In this document: one piece after another, positions 26,164 through 33,988 of the stretch | How the letters are laid out: each line of letters starts with the position of its first letter | Numbering within the stretch: position 1 is the stretch's first letter | Assembly: GCA_937907025.1 (NCBI GenBank) | Contig: CALESJ010000049.1 | Location: 25,550 to 89,549, forward strand | Direction: 5' to 3' | DNA: 64,000 bases | From: an uncultured Faecalibacterium sp. | GTDB taxonomy: Bacteria > Bacillota > Clostridia > Oscillospirales > Ruminococcaceae | The notes under the pieces: model-generated | The model's input: the letters and a program-made list of their open reading frames with translations, nothing else | The model's database searches: none | What the model was told of the DNA's origin: nothing | Position numbers and translations under genes: made by a program

Positions 26164-28092
26164 TTATTGTACTGCGGCCAAAATGACCACGCTGGTGGCA
26201 GGCAGTTCGATCTGCCCGGTGCGCACCGGGCCGAAGGGCTGTCCCTGAGCATGATACCCGTCGCACAGGGTCCGCCACCCGCCGCCGGGCAGGGTCATCC
26301 ACTGGGCGGTGCGCTCGGGATTGTAGTAGACCACCAGCCGGTTGGGGGCGTTGTCGGACAGTTCGGGCACAAACCCGATGAGCCACCCGGGCACGGCCAG
26401 CAGCAGCGGTTCGGGCTGATCGGCGTCGGTCAGGCCGGTGAGTTCCGGCCAGCGGCGGCGAATGTCCAGCAGCCCTGCATAAAATTCCACCAGCTCGCCC
26501 ATGCGGGCAGCGCGGGTCCAGTCCAGCGCGTTCACGGCCAGCGGGCCCTTGTAGGTGTTGGGGTCACCGTGCTTGGTGCGGGCGAATTCCTCCCCCGCCT
26601 GCCAGAAAGGCATTCCCTGGCAGGTCAGGCAGATGGCCGCGCACATGCGGTTCTGGGCCAGCAGGTCACCATCAAAAATATCGTAGTTATGTCGCCCGGA
26701 CACCACTTTGAGCTTATCCCACAGGGTGAAATTGTCGTGGGCAGACACATATTGCACGATCTGGCCCGGGGTCTGGGGATGCATCCCCTCGGACCCGTCC
26801 CGGTAGGCGCCCAACGCGTGGAGCAGGGTGTAACCTGCGCCGGGGGCACCGTTGACGTACCCCGGGGCGCGGGCATCGAACACCCCGCCCTTGATGGTGT
26901 CCCGGGTGTTGTCACAGAAGATACCGATGCGCTCATCCAGCAGGGGCAGGGCGTTCTTGTCGGCGGGGATGGTGCCCTCCTCCATGCGGGTATCACCGCC
27001 CTGCCAGGGTTCGCCGTACATCAGGATGTTTTTGCCGCCGGGCAGGGCATCCAGCGCGGCACGGATGGCGTTCATGGTATCCACATCATGCAGGGCCATC
27101 AGGTCGAAGCGGAATCCGTCGATGTGGTAGGCGGTGGCCCAGTAGACCACCGAATCCACGATGTATTTGCGCACCATGGGGTGCTCGCTGGCCAAGTCAC
27201 AGCCGCAGCCGGAACCGTTGGTCAGCCGTCCGTCCAGGTTGCGGCGCAGCCAGTAGCCGGGGACGATCCGCTCCATCCAGTTGTCGGCGTAGTAGGTGTG
27301 GTTGTATACCACATCCATGACCACGCCCATGCCGGCCTTGTGCAGCGCCGCCACCATGGCCCGGCATTCCCGCACCCGGACTTCCCCGTGGAAGGGGTCG
27401 GTGGCGTAGGAGCCTTCGGGCACATTGTAGTTCAGGGGGTCATACCCCCAGTTGTAGCCGCCGGCGGCTTCGTCCACCGTGGCAAAGTCAAAGATGGGCT
27501 GCAGCTGCACATGGCTGACCCCCAGCCGCTGCAGATAGTTCAGGCAGGTGGGGTGTTCCCCCTCACAGTCCAGGGTGGTGTCCTCCTGGGTGAAGGCCAT
27601 AAACTTGCCCCGCCATTCCGGCCGGATACCGCTGTGCTCGTCGGCAGAAAAATCCGCCACATGGACCTCCCACACACTGCGGGCGGCCGGGTCGTTGGCC
27701 CGGGCGGGACGGCGGTCGGCGGCCCAGTTTTCGGGTTCGGCCCCGGTCAGGTCCAGCACCATGCCCCGCTGCCCGTTGCAGCCGCAGGCCCGGGCGTAGG
27801 GGTCCACCGCCGTGGCCGTGTGGCCGTCGGGAAAAGTCAGCTCATATACATAATACTGTCCGGCCAGGTCGCCGCCCACGGTGGCGCGCCAGGTGCCCTG
27901 TTCGGCCGGATGCAGGGTTACGGGGTCCAGCTCCCGGGCGCCGGGCTCGGTGTCGGTGCCGGTGGTATACCGGCGCAGGATGACCGATGCGGCCGTGGGA
28001 GCCCACAGGGTGAAGGTCGTGGCCCGCCTGGTATACACCGCACCCAAATCATTGCCGCTGTATACCGGCAGGTCTTTCAGGTTCTGGTTCAT
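26164..28092 (-). CDS. pulA: Type I pullulanase / GH13 debranching enzyme
   Basis: 642-residue intracellular GH13 enzyme (no signal peptide) that hydrolyses alpha-1,6 branch points of pullulan, amylopectin or glycogen. An N-terminal CBM48-like domain (FTLWAPTAASVILRRY) precedes the barrel. The pullulanase signature YNWGYDPLNYNVPEGSYATDP is present, with conserved regions DVVYNHT, DGFRFDLMALHD (nucleophile Asp), ILMYGEPW (acid/base Glu) and VSAHDNFTLWDK. The start at 28092 is set by AAGGAGG. It probably works with the 4-alpha-glucanotransferase at 61-62.5 kb in starch or glycogen use. Confidence 0.95.
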   Translation of the reverse strand: MNQNLKDLPVYSGNDLGAVYTRRATTFTLWAPTAASVILRRYTTGTDTEPGARELDPVTLHPAEQGTWRATVGGDLAGQYYVYELTFPDGHTATAVDPYARACGCNGQRGMVLDLTGAEPENWAADRRPARANDPAARSVWEVHVADFSADEHSGIRPEWRGKFMAFTQEDTTLDCEGEHPTCLNYLQRLGVSHVQLQPIFDFATVDEAAGGYNWGYDPLNYNVPEGSYATDPFHGEVRVRECRAMVAALHKAGMGVVMDVVYNHTYYADNWMERIVPGYWLRRNLDGRLTNGSGCGCDLASEHPMVRKYIVDSVVYWATAYHIDGFRFDLMALHDVDTMNAIRAALDALPGGKNILMYGEPWQGGDTRMEEGTIPADKNALPLLDERIGIFCDNTRDTIKGGVFDARAPGYVNGAPGAGYTLLHALGAYRDGSEGMHPQTPGQIVQYVSAHDNFTLWDKLKVVSGRHNYDIFDGDLLAQNRMCAAICLTCQGMPFWQAGEEFARTKHGDPNTYKGPLAVNALDWTRAARMGELVEFYAGLLDIRRRWPELTGLTDADQPEPLLLAVPGWLIGFVPELSDNAPNRLVVYYNPERTAQWMTLPGGGWRTLCDGYHAQGQPFGPVRTGQIELPATSVVILAAVQ

Positions 28093-28214
28093 CGGTGGTG
28101 TCCTCCTTCGCACACGATTGACCGCCTCCGGCGGTCGGTTCTATATATAAGAGTAACAGGAGTTTGCCCTGATTGCAAGGGTTGCAGGCAGGAATCATTC
28201 CCGGATACGGCAGC

Positions 28215-28257
28215 AAAAAGAGCGCGGACTGCTCCCCAAAAGGGAAACGGTCCGCGC
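28215..28257 (-). terminator. Terminator of citrate synthase
   Basis: Stem GCGCGGAC / GTCCGCGC around a 20-base loop, followed by TTTTTG on the minus strand. Confidence 0.85.
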
Positions 28258-28275
28258 CCGGTAAAAGACGGGGAA

Positions 28276-29634
28276 TCAGCCGCGCTGGTCCAGGGGTTTG
28301 TACTCCCGGGGTTCCATGATGCTCTGGTACGCGGGACGGATAATCTTGTCCACGTTGACCAGCTCCTCCATACGGTGGGCGCTCCAGCCCACGATACGGG
28401 CCACCGCGAAGATGGGGGTGTACAGTTCCACCGGGATGTCCAGCATGTTGTAGACAAAGCCGCTGTAAAAGTCCACGTTGGTGGAAACGCCCTTGTAGAT
28501 GTGGCGCTTTTCGGCAATGACCTGCGGAGCCAGGCGTTCGATGGCGTTGTAGAAGTTGAAGTCATCCTTGCGGCCCTTGGCTTCGGCCAGCTGCTGCACA
28601 AAGCCCTTGAAGACCACCGCACGGGGGTCGGACAGAGAGTAGACCGCGTGGCCCATACCGTAGATCAGGCCCTTGCGGTCGAAGGCCTCCTTGTCCACGA
28701 TCTTGCCCAGGTAGGCCTTGAGCTCGTCCTCATCGGTGATGTCATGCACGTTCTTGCGGATGTCGTCGCACATCTCCATGACCTTGATGTTGGCGCCGCC
28801 GTGCTTGGGGCCCTTCAGGCTGGACAGGGCTGCCGCCATGACCGAGTAGGTATCCGACCCGGAGGAGGTGACCACGCGGGTGGTGAAAGTGGAGTTGTTG
28901 CCGCCGCCGTGCTCCATGTGCAGCAGCAGGGCGATATCCAGGACGTGAGCTTCCAGCGGGGTGTAGCTCTGGTCGGGGCGCAGCATCTGGAGCAGGTTTT
29001 CCGCCGCGGACAGTTCCGGGCGGGGACGGTGAATGTACATGCTGCCCATGTTCACATAGTAGTTATAGGCATGGTAGCCGTACACCGCCAACATGGGGAA
29101 GACGCTGATGAGCTTCAGGCACTGTTCCAGCTGGGTCTGCAGGCTGTTGTCCCCCACCGAGTCATCGTAGGAGGCCAGGGTCAGCACACTGCGGGTCAGG
29201 CTGTTCATCAGGTCCTTGGTGGGGGCCTTCATGATGACATCGCGGATGAAGTTGGTGGGCAGGTCCCGGCACTTGACCAGCGTTTCGTTGAAGGTCTTGA
29301 GCTGCTCAGCGTTGGGCAGGTCACCCAACAGCAGCAGATAAGCCGCTTCCTCAAAGCCGTAGCGCTTGCCCCGCAGCCCCTTGATCAGGTCGTAGACGTT
29401 ATAGCCGCGGTACCACAGTTTGCCCTCACAGGGGACCTTTTTGCCGTCGCGCTCCTCAAAAGCGTCGATGCGCGAAATGTTGGTGATGCCTGCCAGCACG
29501 CCCTTGCCGTCCTTGTCGCGCAGGCCGCGCTTGACGCCGTACTGATCGAACAGCGCCGGGTCGATTTTGTCATTATTCAGGCACAGGTCGGTAAAGACCT
29601 TTGCTTCCTTTTCGATCGCTGCATATTCGCCCAT
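28276..29634 (-). CDS. gltA: Citrate synthase
   Basis: 452-residue type II-like citrate synthase condensing oxaloacetate and acetyl-CoA. The fold-defining motifs are LLLHMEHGGGNNSTFTTRVV with the first active-site His, the segment LKGPKHGGANIKVMEM with the second, YGMGHAVYSLSDPRA, and NVDFYSGFVYNML with the catalytic Asp. The N-terminal extension (about 50 residues before ITNISRIDAFEERDGKK) is common in Clostridia. No aconitase or isocitrate dehydrogenase is adjacent; the likely job is glutamate precursor supply, consistent with glutamate dehydrogenase at 40.8 kb. Its SD GGGAGG is followed by a start at 29634. Confidence 0.95.
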   Translation of the reverse strand: MGEYAAIEKEAKVFTDLCLNNDKIDPALFDQYGVKRGLRDKDGKGVLAGITNISRIDAFEERDGKKVPCEGKLWYRGYNVYDLIKGLRGKRYGFEEAAYLLLLGDLPNAEQLKTFNETLVKCRDLPTNFIRDVIMKAPTKDLMNSLTRSVLTLASYDDSVGDNSLQTQLEQCLKLISVFPMLAVYGYHAYNYYVNMGSMYIHRPRPELSAAENLLQMLRPDQSYTPLEAHVLDIALLLHMEHGGGNNSTFTTRVVTSSGSDTYSVMAAALSSLKGPKHGGANIKVMEMCDDIRKNVHDITDEDELKAYLGKIVDKEAFDRKGLIYGMGHAVYSLSDPRAVVFKGFVQQLAEAKGRKDDFNFYNAIERLAPQVIAEKRHIYKGVSTNVDFYSGFVYNMLDIPVELYTPIFAVARIVGWSAHRMEELVNVDKIIRPAYQSIMEPREYKPLDQRG

Positions 29635-29779
29635 ATCAAAAGACCTCCCTTTTCTCTTTTTGTCCGCACCACTATCGGGGATTCTACCTTTTTAAATATA
29701 TAATATAATATATACTATCGGATACATTCTGAAACAGATGCAGACTTGACGTTTTTCCAAAAACAGTATACATACTTTT

Positions 29780-29808
29780 ATTATACGCTGTGTTGTACAT
29801 AGTGTCAA
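29780..29808 (-). promoter_or_regulatory. Consensus promoter of citrate synthase
   Basis: Perfect TTGACA (29803-29808), 17-base spacer and TATAAT (29780-29785). The leader of about 140 bases is very AT-rich (29690-29720). Confidence 0.85.
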
Positions 29809-29875
29809 ATAGCCGCGGCGTAAATTTTGTGTGAACATCGATAGAAAATGCCCCCTACCGGCCCCGCGGCGGATG

Positions 29876-29884
29876 TGGTATAAT
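29876..29884 (+). promoter_or_regulatory. Extended -10 promoter of ugd
   Basis: TGG-TATAAT at 29876-29884 with no good -35, about 37 bases before the ugd start. Confidence 0.6.
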
Positions 29885-29920
29885 GGGGTAGATTTTATGC
29901 TGCGAAAGAGGTGCCATGCT

Positions 29921-31105
29921 ATGAAGATCGCCGTGGCCGGCATGGGATATGTCGGGCTTTCCAACGGGGTGCTGCTGGCCCAGCACAACGAAGTCTGGGC
30001 CGTGGACGTGCTGCCCGCCCGGGTGGAGGACATCAACGCCCGCCGCTGCCCTCTGGCCGACAAGGAGCTGGAGCAGTACATGACCCAGCGGGAGCTGGAC
30101 CTGCGCGCCACCACCGACGCCGAAGCCGCCTACACCGGGGCGGACTGGGTCATCATCTCCACACCCACCAATTACGACGAAAAGAAGAACTTTTTTGACA
30201 CTTCCAGCGTGGAGGATGTGCTGCGCCTGGTGGGGCAATACGCCCCCGACGCCACCATCGTCATCAAATCTACCGTGCCGGTGGGTTACACCGCCCGCAT
30301 CCGGGAACAGATGCACAATCCCAACATCCTGTTCAGCCCGGAGTTTCTGCGGGAAGGCCATGCCCTGTACGACAACCTCTACCCCAGCCGCATCGTGGTG
30401 GGTGCGCCCCAGGACGACGCCCGGCTGGTGGACAAGGCCCACGAGTTTGCCGCCCTGCTGCAGCAGGGGGCCTGCAAGCAGGACATTCCCACCCTGTTCC
30501 CCGGCTTGACCGAAGCCGAGGCCATCAAGCTGTTTGCCAACACCTATCTGGCTTTGCGGGTAGCCTACTTCAATGAGCTGGACACCTACGCCGCCATGCG
30601 GGGGCTGGACACCCGGGCCATCATCGACGGCGTCTGCCTGGACCCGCGCATCGGCGCCCAGTACAACAACCCCAGCTTCGGCTACGGCGGCTACTGCCTG
30701 CCCAAGGACACCAAGCAGCTGCTGGCCAACTACGACGCGGTGCCCCAGAACCTCATCGGCGCCATTGTGGAGAGCAACCGCACCCGCAAGGACTTTATCA
30801 GTGAGCAGGTGCTGGCCCGGCACCCCAAGGTGGTGGGCGTCTACCGCCTGACCATGAAAGCGGGCAGCGATAACTTCCGCCAGTCCAGTATCCAGGGCGT
30901 GATGAAGCGCATCCGCGCCGAGGGCGTGCCCCTGGTGGTGTACGAGCCCACCCTGACCCAGGACGACTTTTACGGCAGCCGGGTGGAGCGGGACCTGGAC
31001 GCCTTCAAGCGGGAGTGCGATGTGATCCTGGCCAATCGTCGTGCCCCGGAACTGGACGATGTGGCGGAAAAAGTGTACACCCGGGACCTGTACAGCCGGG
31101 ACTGA
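29921..31105 (+). CDS. ugd: UDP-glucose 6-dehydrogenase (nucleotide-sugar dehydrogenase)
   Basis: 394-residue cytoplasmic NAD-dependent enzyme oxidising UDP-glucose to UDP-glucuronate for exopolysaccharide or capsule. The N-terminal Rossmann motif is MKIAVAGMGYVGLSNG, the catalytic loop has FGYGGYCLPKDTKQLL with the nucleophilic Cys, and the substrate site is FSPEFLREGHALYDNLYPSR. The short length and FxPEFLREG fit the HasB/Ugd group of gram-positives. The start at 29921 has GAGGTG at 29907; upstream in-frame codons lie in the promoter. No other capsule genes are adjacent. Confidence 0.93.
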   Translation: MKIAVAGMGYVGLSNGVLLAQHNEVWAVDVLPARVEDINARRCPLADKELEQYMTQRELDLRATTDAEAAYTGADWVIISTPTNYDEKKNFFDTSSVEDVLRLVGQYAPDATIVIKSTVPVGYTARIREQMHNPNILFSPEFLREGHALYDNLYPSRIVVGAPQDDARLVDKAHEFAALLQQGACKQDIPTLFPGLTEAEAIKLFANTYLALRVAYFNELDTYAAMRGLDTRAIIDGVCLDPRIGAQYNNPSFGYGGYCLPKDTKQLLANYDAVPQNLIGAIVESNRTRKDFISEQVLARHPKVVGVYRLTMKAGSDNFRQSSIQGVMKRIRAEGVPLVVYEPTLTQDDFYGSRVERDLDAFKRECDVILANRRAPELDDVAEKVYTRDLYSRD

Positions 31106-31196
31106 GGTTTTCCCTTGACTTTGCCGGAAAGCTATGGTAAGTCTGCTGCTCGGAGGGCAAGTCATTCGGAACGAAATCGTTTTTTGAGAAATGACA

Positions 31197-31246
31197 CGCC
31201 GGATAAGGGACTGGCTGAGATGCCTGCGCCTTATCCGGCGTTTTTT
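31197..31246 (+). terminator. Terminator of ugd
   Basis: 12-bp stem CGCCGGATAAGG / CCTTATCCGGCG with a 20-base loop, then TTTTTTC. Confidence 0.92.
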
Positions 31247-31249
31247 CAT

Positions 31250-31560
31250 CCCTGCCGGGCACGGAACAGATTCCGGAGCCGTGTGCAGGAGGACGTACGG
31301 AGCCAAAGACTTTGTTTTTGCGGGCGGCGCTGCCCGGGTCGGTGGGGATATACCGGCCGCTTCGCTGTACCAGCGCATGGACGGCATCTTTGTGGGGCAA
31401 ATTCTGAGGGGCACTTCTTTTTTATCCCTGAACCCGGCCGGGCTTTCGCCGGATTTTCATCGCAGATACGCTATAAATAGTTGACATTTTCCCTGTGGCG
31501 GACGCCGGACTGGCCTTTCCCCTCTGTACAGATGGTCCACCCGTTTTTCTCCGAATTTTA
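31250..31560. other. Intergenic stretch with no recognisable gene
   Basis: Open frames of 60-100 codons exist on both strands, but none has a convincing SD-ATG pair together with family-like sequence. A TTGACA at 31484-31489 lacks a partner -10. It may be decayed coding sequence. Confidence 0.4.
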
Positions 31561-31594
31561 TACGAACTGTATATTTGTTAACTTTATGTGAATT

Positions 31595-31621
31595 TTAGCA
31601 TTCTCCTCTTGACAGTGCTAA
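31595..31621 (+). promoter_or_regulatory. CIRCE element (HrcA operator)
   Basis: TTAGCATTC, nine bases, CAGTGCTAA: this differs from the consensus TTAGCACTC-N9-GAGTGCTAA by one base in each arm. It overlaps the -35 of the hsp20 promoter, the usual place for HrcA repression. Confidence 0.88.
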
Positions 31622-31637
31622 AAGTTGGTGATATAGT
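31609..31637 (+). promoter_or_regulatory. Promoter of hsp20
   Basis: TTGACA (31609-31614), 17-base spacer, TATAGT (31632-31637). The leader is about 120 bases, contains a hairpin GCCGGTCA / TGACCGGT (31726-31741) just before the SD, and has a GC-rich stem further up. Confidence 0.85.
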
Positions 31638-31762
31638 ATAGTCAGACCTTGAGAGAGAAACAAAGAGCTCCCCACCAAGGCAAACGCCCGGAAGCCGGAA
31701 AGGCACCGGGCGGGCAGCGTTGAAAGCCGGTCAATGACCGGTTTGAATGGAGGTTATGACTT

Positions 31763-32209
31763 ATGTTGCCTAGCATTTTTGGTGAAGATCTGTTTGATGA
31801 TATGTTTGATGATATGTACGGTATGCGCCCCTTCTTCGGCAACCGGAATCCCCTGTATGGCAAGAACGCCAAGAACCTGATGAAGTCCGATATCCGCGAA
31901 ACGGATGACGCCTACGAGCTGGACATTGACCTGCCCGGCTTCAAGAAGGAAGAAGTCAACCTGAAGCTGGATCAGGGTTACCTGACCATCGCGGCTTCCA
32001 AGGGCCTTGACAAGGACGATGAAGACAAGAAGGGTCATTACATCCGCCGCGAACGTTTCGCCGGTGCCTGCAGCCGCAGCTTCTATGTGGGCGACCAGCT
32101 GAAGCCGGAAGACATTTCCGCCAAGTTCGAAGACGGTATCCTGAAGATTCATCTGCCGAAGGCCGCGCCGAAGCTGCCGCAGCAGAACAATCTGATCGCC
32201 ATTGAGTAA
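31763..32209 (+). CDS. hsp20: Small heat-shock protein, Hsp20/alpha-crystallin family
   Basis: 148-residue ATP-independent chaperone that holds unfolding proteins. An N-terminal Met/Phe/Asp-rich arm (FGEDLFDDMFDDMYGM) is followed by the alpha-crystallin domain starting KSDIRETDDAYELDIDLPGFKKEEVNLKLDQGYLTI and ending KFEDGILKIHLPK. The C-terminal tail carries NLIAIE in place of the usual I-x-I/V motif. The SD GGAGG lies nine bases before the ATG. Control by HrcA through the CIRCE element is expected; hrcA, grpE, dnaK and groE are not in the window. Confidence 0.95.
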   Translation: MLPSIFGEDLFDDMFDDMYGMRPFFGNRNPLYGKNAKNLMKSDIRETDDAYELDIDLPGFKKEEVNLKLDQGYLTIAASKGLDKDDEDKKGHYIRRERFAGACSRSFYVGDQLKPEDISAKFEDGILKIHLPKAAPKLPQQNNLIAIE

Positions 32210-32248
32210 TTCCCATTTCGCCTTCTTTACTCATACACAAAAACACAC

Positions 32249-32297
32249 AGCCCCGGCCCCGCGTTCCTGTAAAGGACGCGGGGCCGGGGCTTTTTTG
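32249..32297. terminator. Bidirectional terminator after hsp20
   Basis: 16-bp perfect stem AGCCCCGGCCCCGCGT / ACGCGGGGCCGGGGCT followed by TTTTTT. It serves hsp20 and probably the convergent PF06541 gene. Confidence 0.93.
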
Positions 32298-32307
32298 CTG
32301 TCTTTTT

Positions 32308-33234
32308 TTACTGGCCGGAAACCTTGTCTTTCAGGTTCCGGGCGGTGCGGGCCAGCCGGGCAGTGGCCGCCCGCAGGCGGCCCAGCACCTCATCATAGCT
32401 GGGAGCCTTCATATGCGGGAAGGCGCGCAGCAGGCGGCCTTCGCCGAAATGCTTCTGCATGGCCAGGCGCTCCACCTCGGCCCGCACGGTGCGGGCCCGG
32501 TCTGCCATATCCAGCAGCTGTTCCCGCAGGGGCGCGGCGTTTTCCCGTCCTTCCATGGCGGCCAGCATCAGCTGGAGCTTTTGTTCGTCCAGCAGGGTAT
32601 CGAAGGTCATGGCCCGGGTGCCGATGGCCTCGGTCATGGCATCGCTCAGGCGGCGCATGGCGGCCGAGAAGTCCTTCAGGCGGCGCAGGCGGCGTTCCAG
32701 ACCGGCGGCCTGGGCAAAGGAGATGCCCACATCCACCGCGAATCCCACCAGCAGAACACCGTCCGCGATGTTCAGGGCGGTGGCGGGAATGGACAGCACC
32801 GCCCCCGCCACCAGCGGGTGGACCAGTTTGATCATGACGATGCCGCCCAGCCCCCACAGCAGGGAGAACCGGGGGCAGATGAACCCGCCCAGGTTGCCAC
32901 GGAACTGGGTGTAATCCCACCAGCGGGTGTGAAACAGCTTATACAGCGCATATCCTGCAATGAGTTCCACCAGGGTGGCCAGCACCGCCGCGGTCACAAA
33001 CACTGCCGGGATACTGCTCTGCCACGGCCCCAGCACGGCCAGCAGCGCCACCATACCGCATCCGTAGATGGGGCACAGCGGGCCGTTGAGGAATCCGCGA
33101 TTGACCAGCTGGCGGGTGTTCACCGCCGCAAAAGCCACCTCGGTACACCAGCCAAGGATGGAATAGAGAAAGAAAAAGCACAGGTACTGGGGCAGGGTGT
33201 ACAGCGGCAGCAGTGTGCCTGCTGTTTCCATCAT
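32308..33234 (-). CDS. PF06541-type membrane protein (annotated as putative ABC-transporter type IV)
   Basis: 308 residues. The first 170 hold five or six membrane helices with the family pattern FFLYSILGWCTEVAFAAVNTRQLVNRGFLNGPLCPIYGCG and WWDYTQFRGNLGGFICPRFSLLWGLGG. Residues 180-308 form an Arg/Leu/Glu-rich helical cytoplasmic tail. Despite the family name there is no ATPase here and no evidence for transport; the function is unknown. The gene overlaps trmB by four bases (ATGA), so the two are probably translated together. Confidence 0.85.
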   Translation of the reverse strand: MMETAGTLLPLYTLPQYLCFFFLYSILGWCTEVAFAAVNTRQLVNRGFLNGPLCPIYGCGMVALLAVLGPWQSSIPAVFVTAAVLATLVELIAGYALYKLFHTRWWDYTQFRGNLGGFICPRFSLLWGLGGIVMIKLVHPLVAGAVLSIPATALNIADGVLLVGFAVDVGISFAQAAGLERRLRRLKDFSAAMRRLSDAMTEAIGTRAMTFDTLLDEQKLQLMLAAMEGRENAAPLREQLLDMADRARTVRAEVERLAMQKHFGEGRLLRAFPHMKAPSYDEVLGRLRAATARLARTARNLKDKVSGQ

Positions 33235-33962
33235 TCCTCTTCCTCCCCGTCCAGACGGCGGGCCAGTTCCTTGGGTTCCACCCAGGTCACCGTGCTGTCC
33301 GGACCTTTGCGGGCGATGAGCGCCTTGATGGGAATGCCCTGCTCGCTGAACATGCCCTCATGTTCGGTGCGCAGATTCCAGGAAGGTTCATCCGCGTGCA
33401 GATCAAAGGTCTGCCAGGTGATCTCGAAGCCGGCCGCCGGGAAATAACTCAGGCTGTCCCGGAACAGGTCGTCGTCATCGGTCTTGAACCAGATCTCCGC
33501 CCCCTCGTCCATGAGATTGCGGTACTGCAGCAGCTGCCGGGGATGGGTCAGCCGGTGCTTGTGGCTGCTGGCGTTCTTGCTCCAGGGGTTGCAGAAATTG
33601 ATGTAGATGCGGGCCACCCGGTCTTCGGGAGAGAAAGCCCCCGACATCCGCTCGATGTCCAGCGAGGCGATGAGCACGTTGTCCGGCGGCAGCTGCTTTT
33701 CCAGATAGGCCTTTTCCACCTTGCGCTTGGCCAGGATGAGCACCTTGTCGGTGATGTCGATGCCCAGGAAGTTGCGGGTGGGGTCGGAGGGTGCCAGCTG
33801 TGCCAGGAATCCGCCCTTGCCGCAGCCCAGTTCCAGGCAGAAGGGCTGTTCGGGACGGGCAAACAGTTCCCGCCAGTGTCCCGCGTGGGTCAGGGGCTCG
33901 TGGACGTGGAAATCACAGGCCAGCAGCTCCGGCCGGGCATAGGGTTTGAAACGCATGCGCAT
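33231..33962 (-). CDS. trmB: tRNA (guanine-N7-)-methyltransferase
   Basis: 243-residue SAM-dependent enzyme making m7G46 in tRNA variable loops. The SAM site is CLELGCGKGGFLAQLA, followed by FLGIDITDKVLILAKRKVEK. The catalytic/tRNA-binding stretch reads NFCNPWSKNASSHKHRLTHPRQLLQY; most family members read DPWPKKRHHKRR here, so the Asp is Asn and the basic patch is altered, though the flanking R-L-T-x-P-x-x-L is kept. The end has EHEGMFSEQGIPIKAL, typical of TrmB. It lies 26 bases downstream of the AlaX-like gene. Confidence 0.92.
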   Translation of the reverse strand: MRMRFKPYARPELLACDFHVHEPLTHAGHWRELFARPEQPFCLELGCGKGGFLAQLAPSDPTRNFLGIDITDKVLILAKRKVEKAYLEKQLPPDNVLIASLDIERMSGAFSPEDRVARIYINFCNPWSKNASSHKHRLTHPRQLLQYRNLMDEGAEIWFKTDDDDLFRDSLSYFPAAGFEITWQTFDLHADEPSWNLRTEHEGMFSEQGIPIKALIARKGPDSTVTWVEPKELARRLDGEEEE

Positions 33963-33988
33963 ATTGAAGGTACCTCTTTCGTTGTTTG

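Noticed and set aside
25378..29703. A 1441-codon plus-strand open frame
   Set aside because: It is antisense to the V-ATPase G/H gene, pullulanase and citrate synthase, all clear families. Its low-complexity Gly/His/Gln/Val-rich composition is what the reverse of GC3-rich genes produces.
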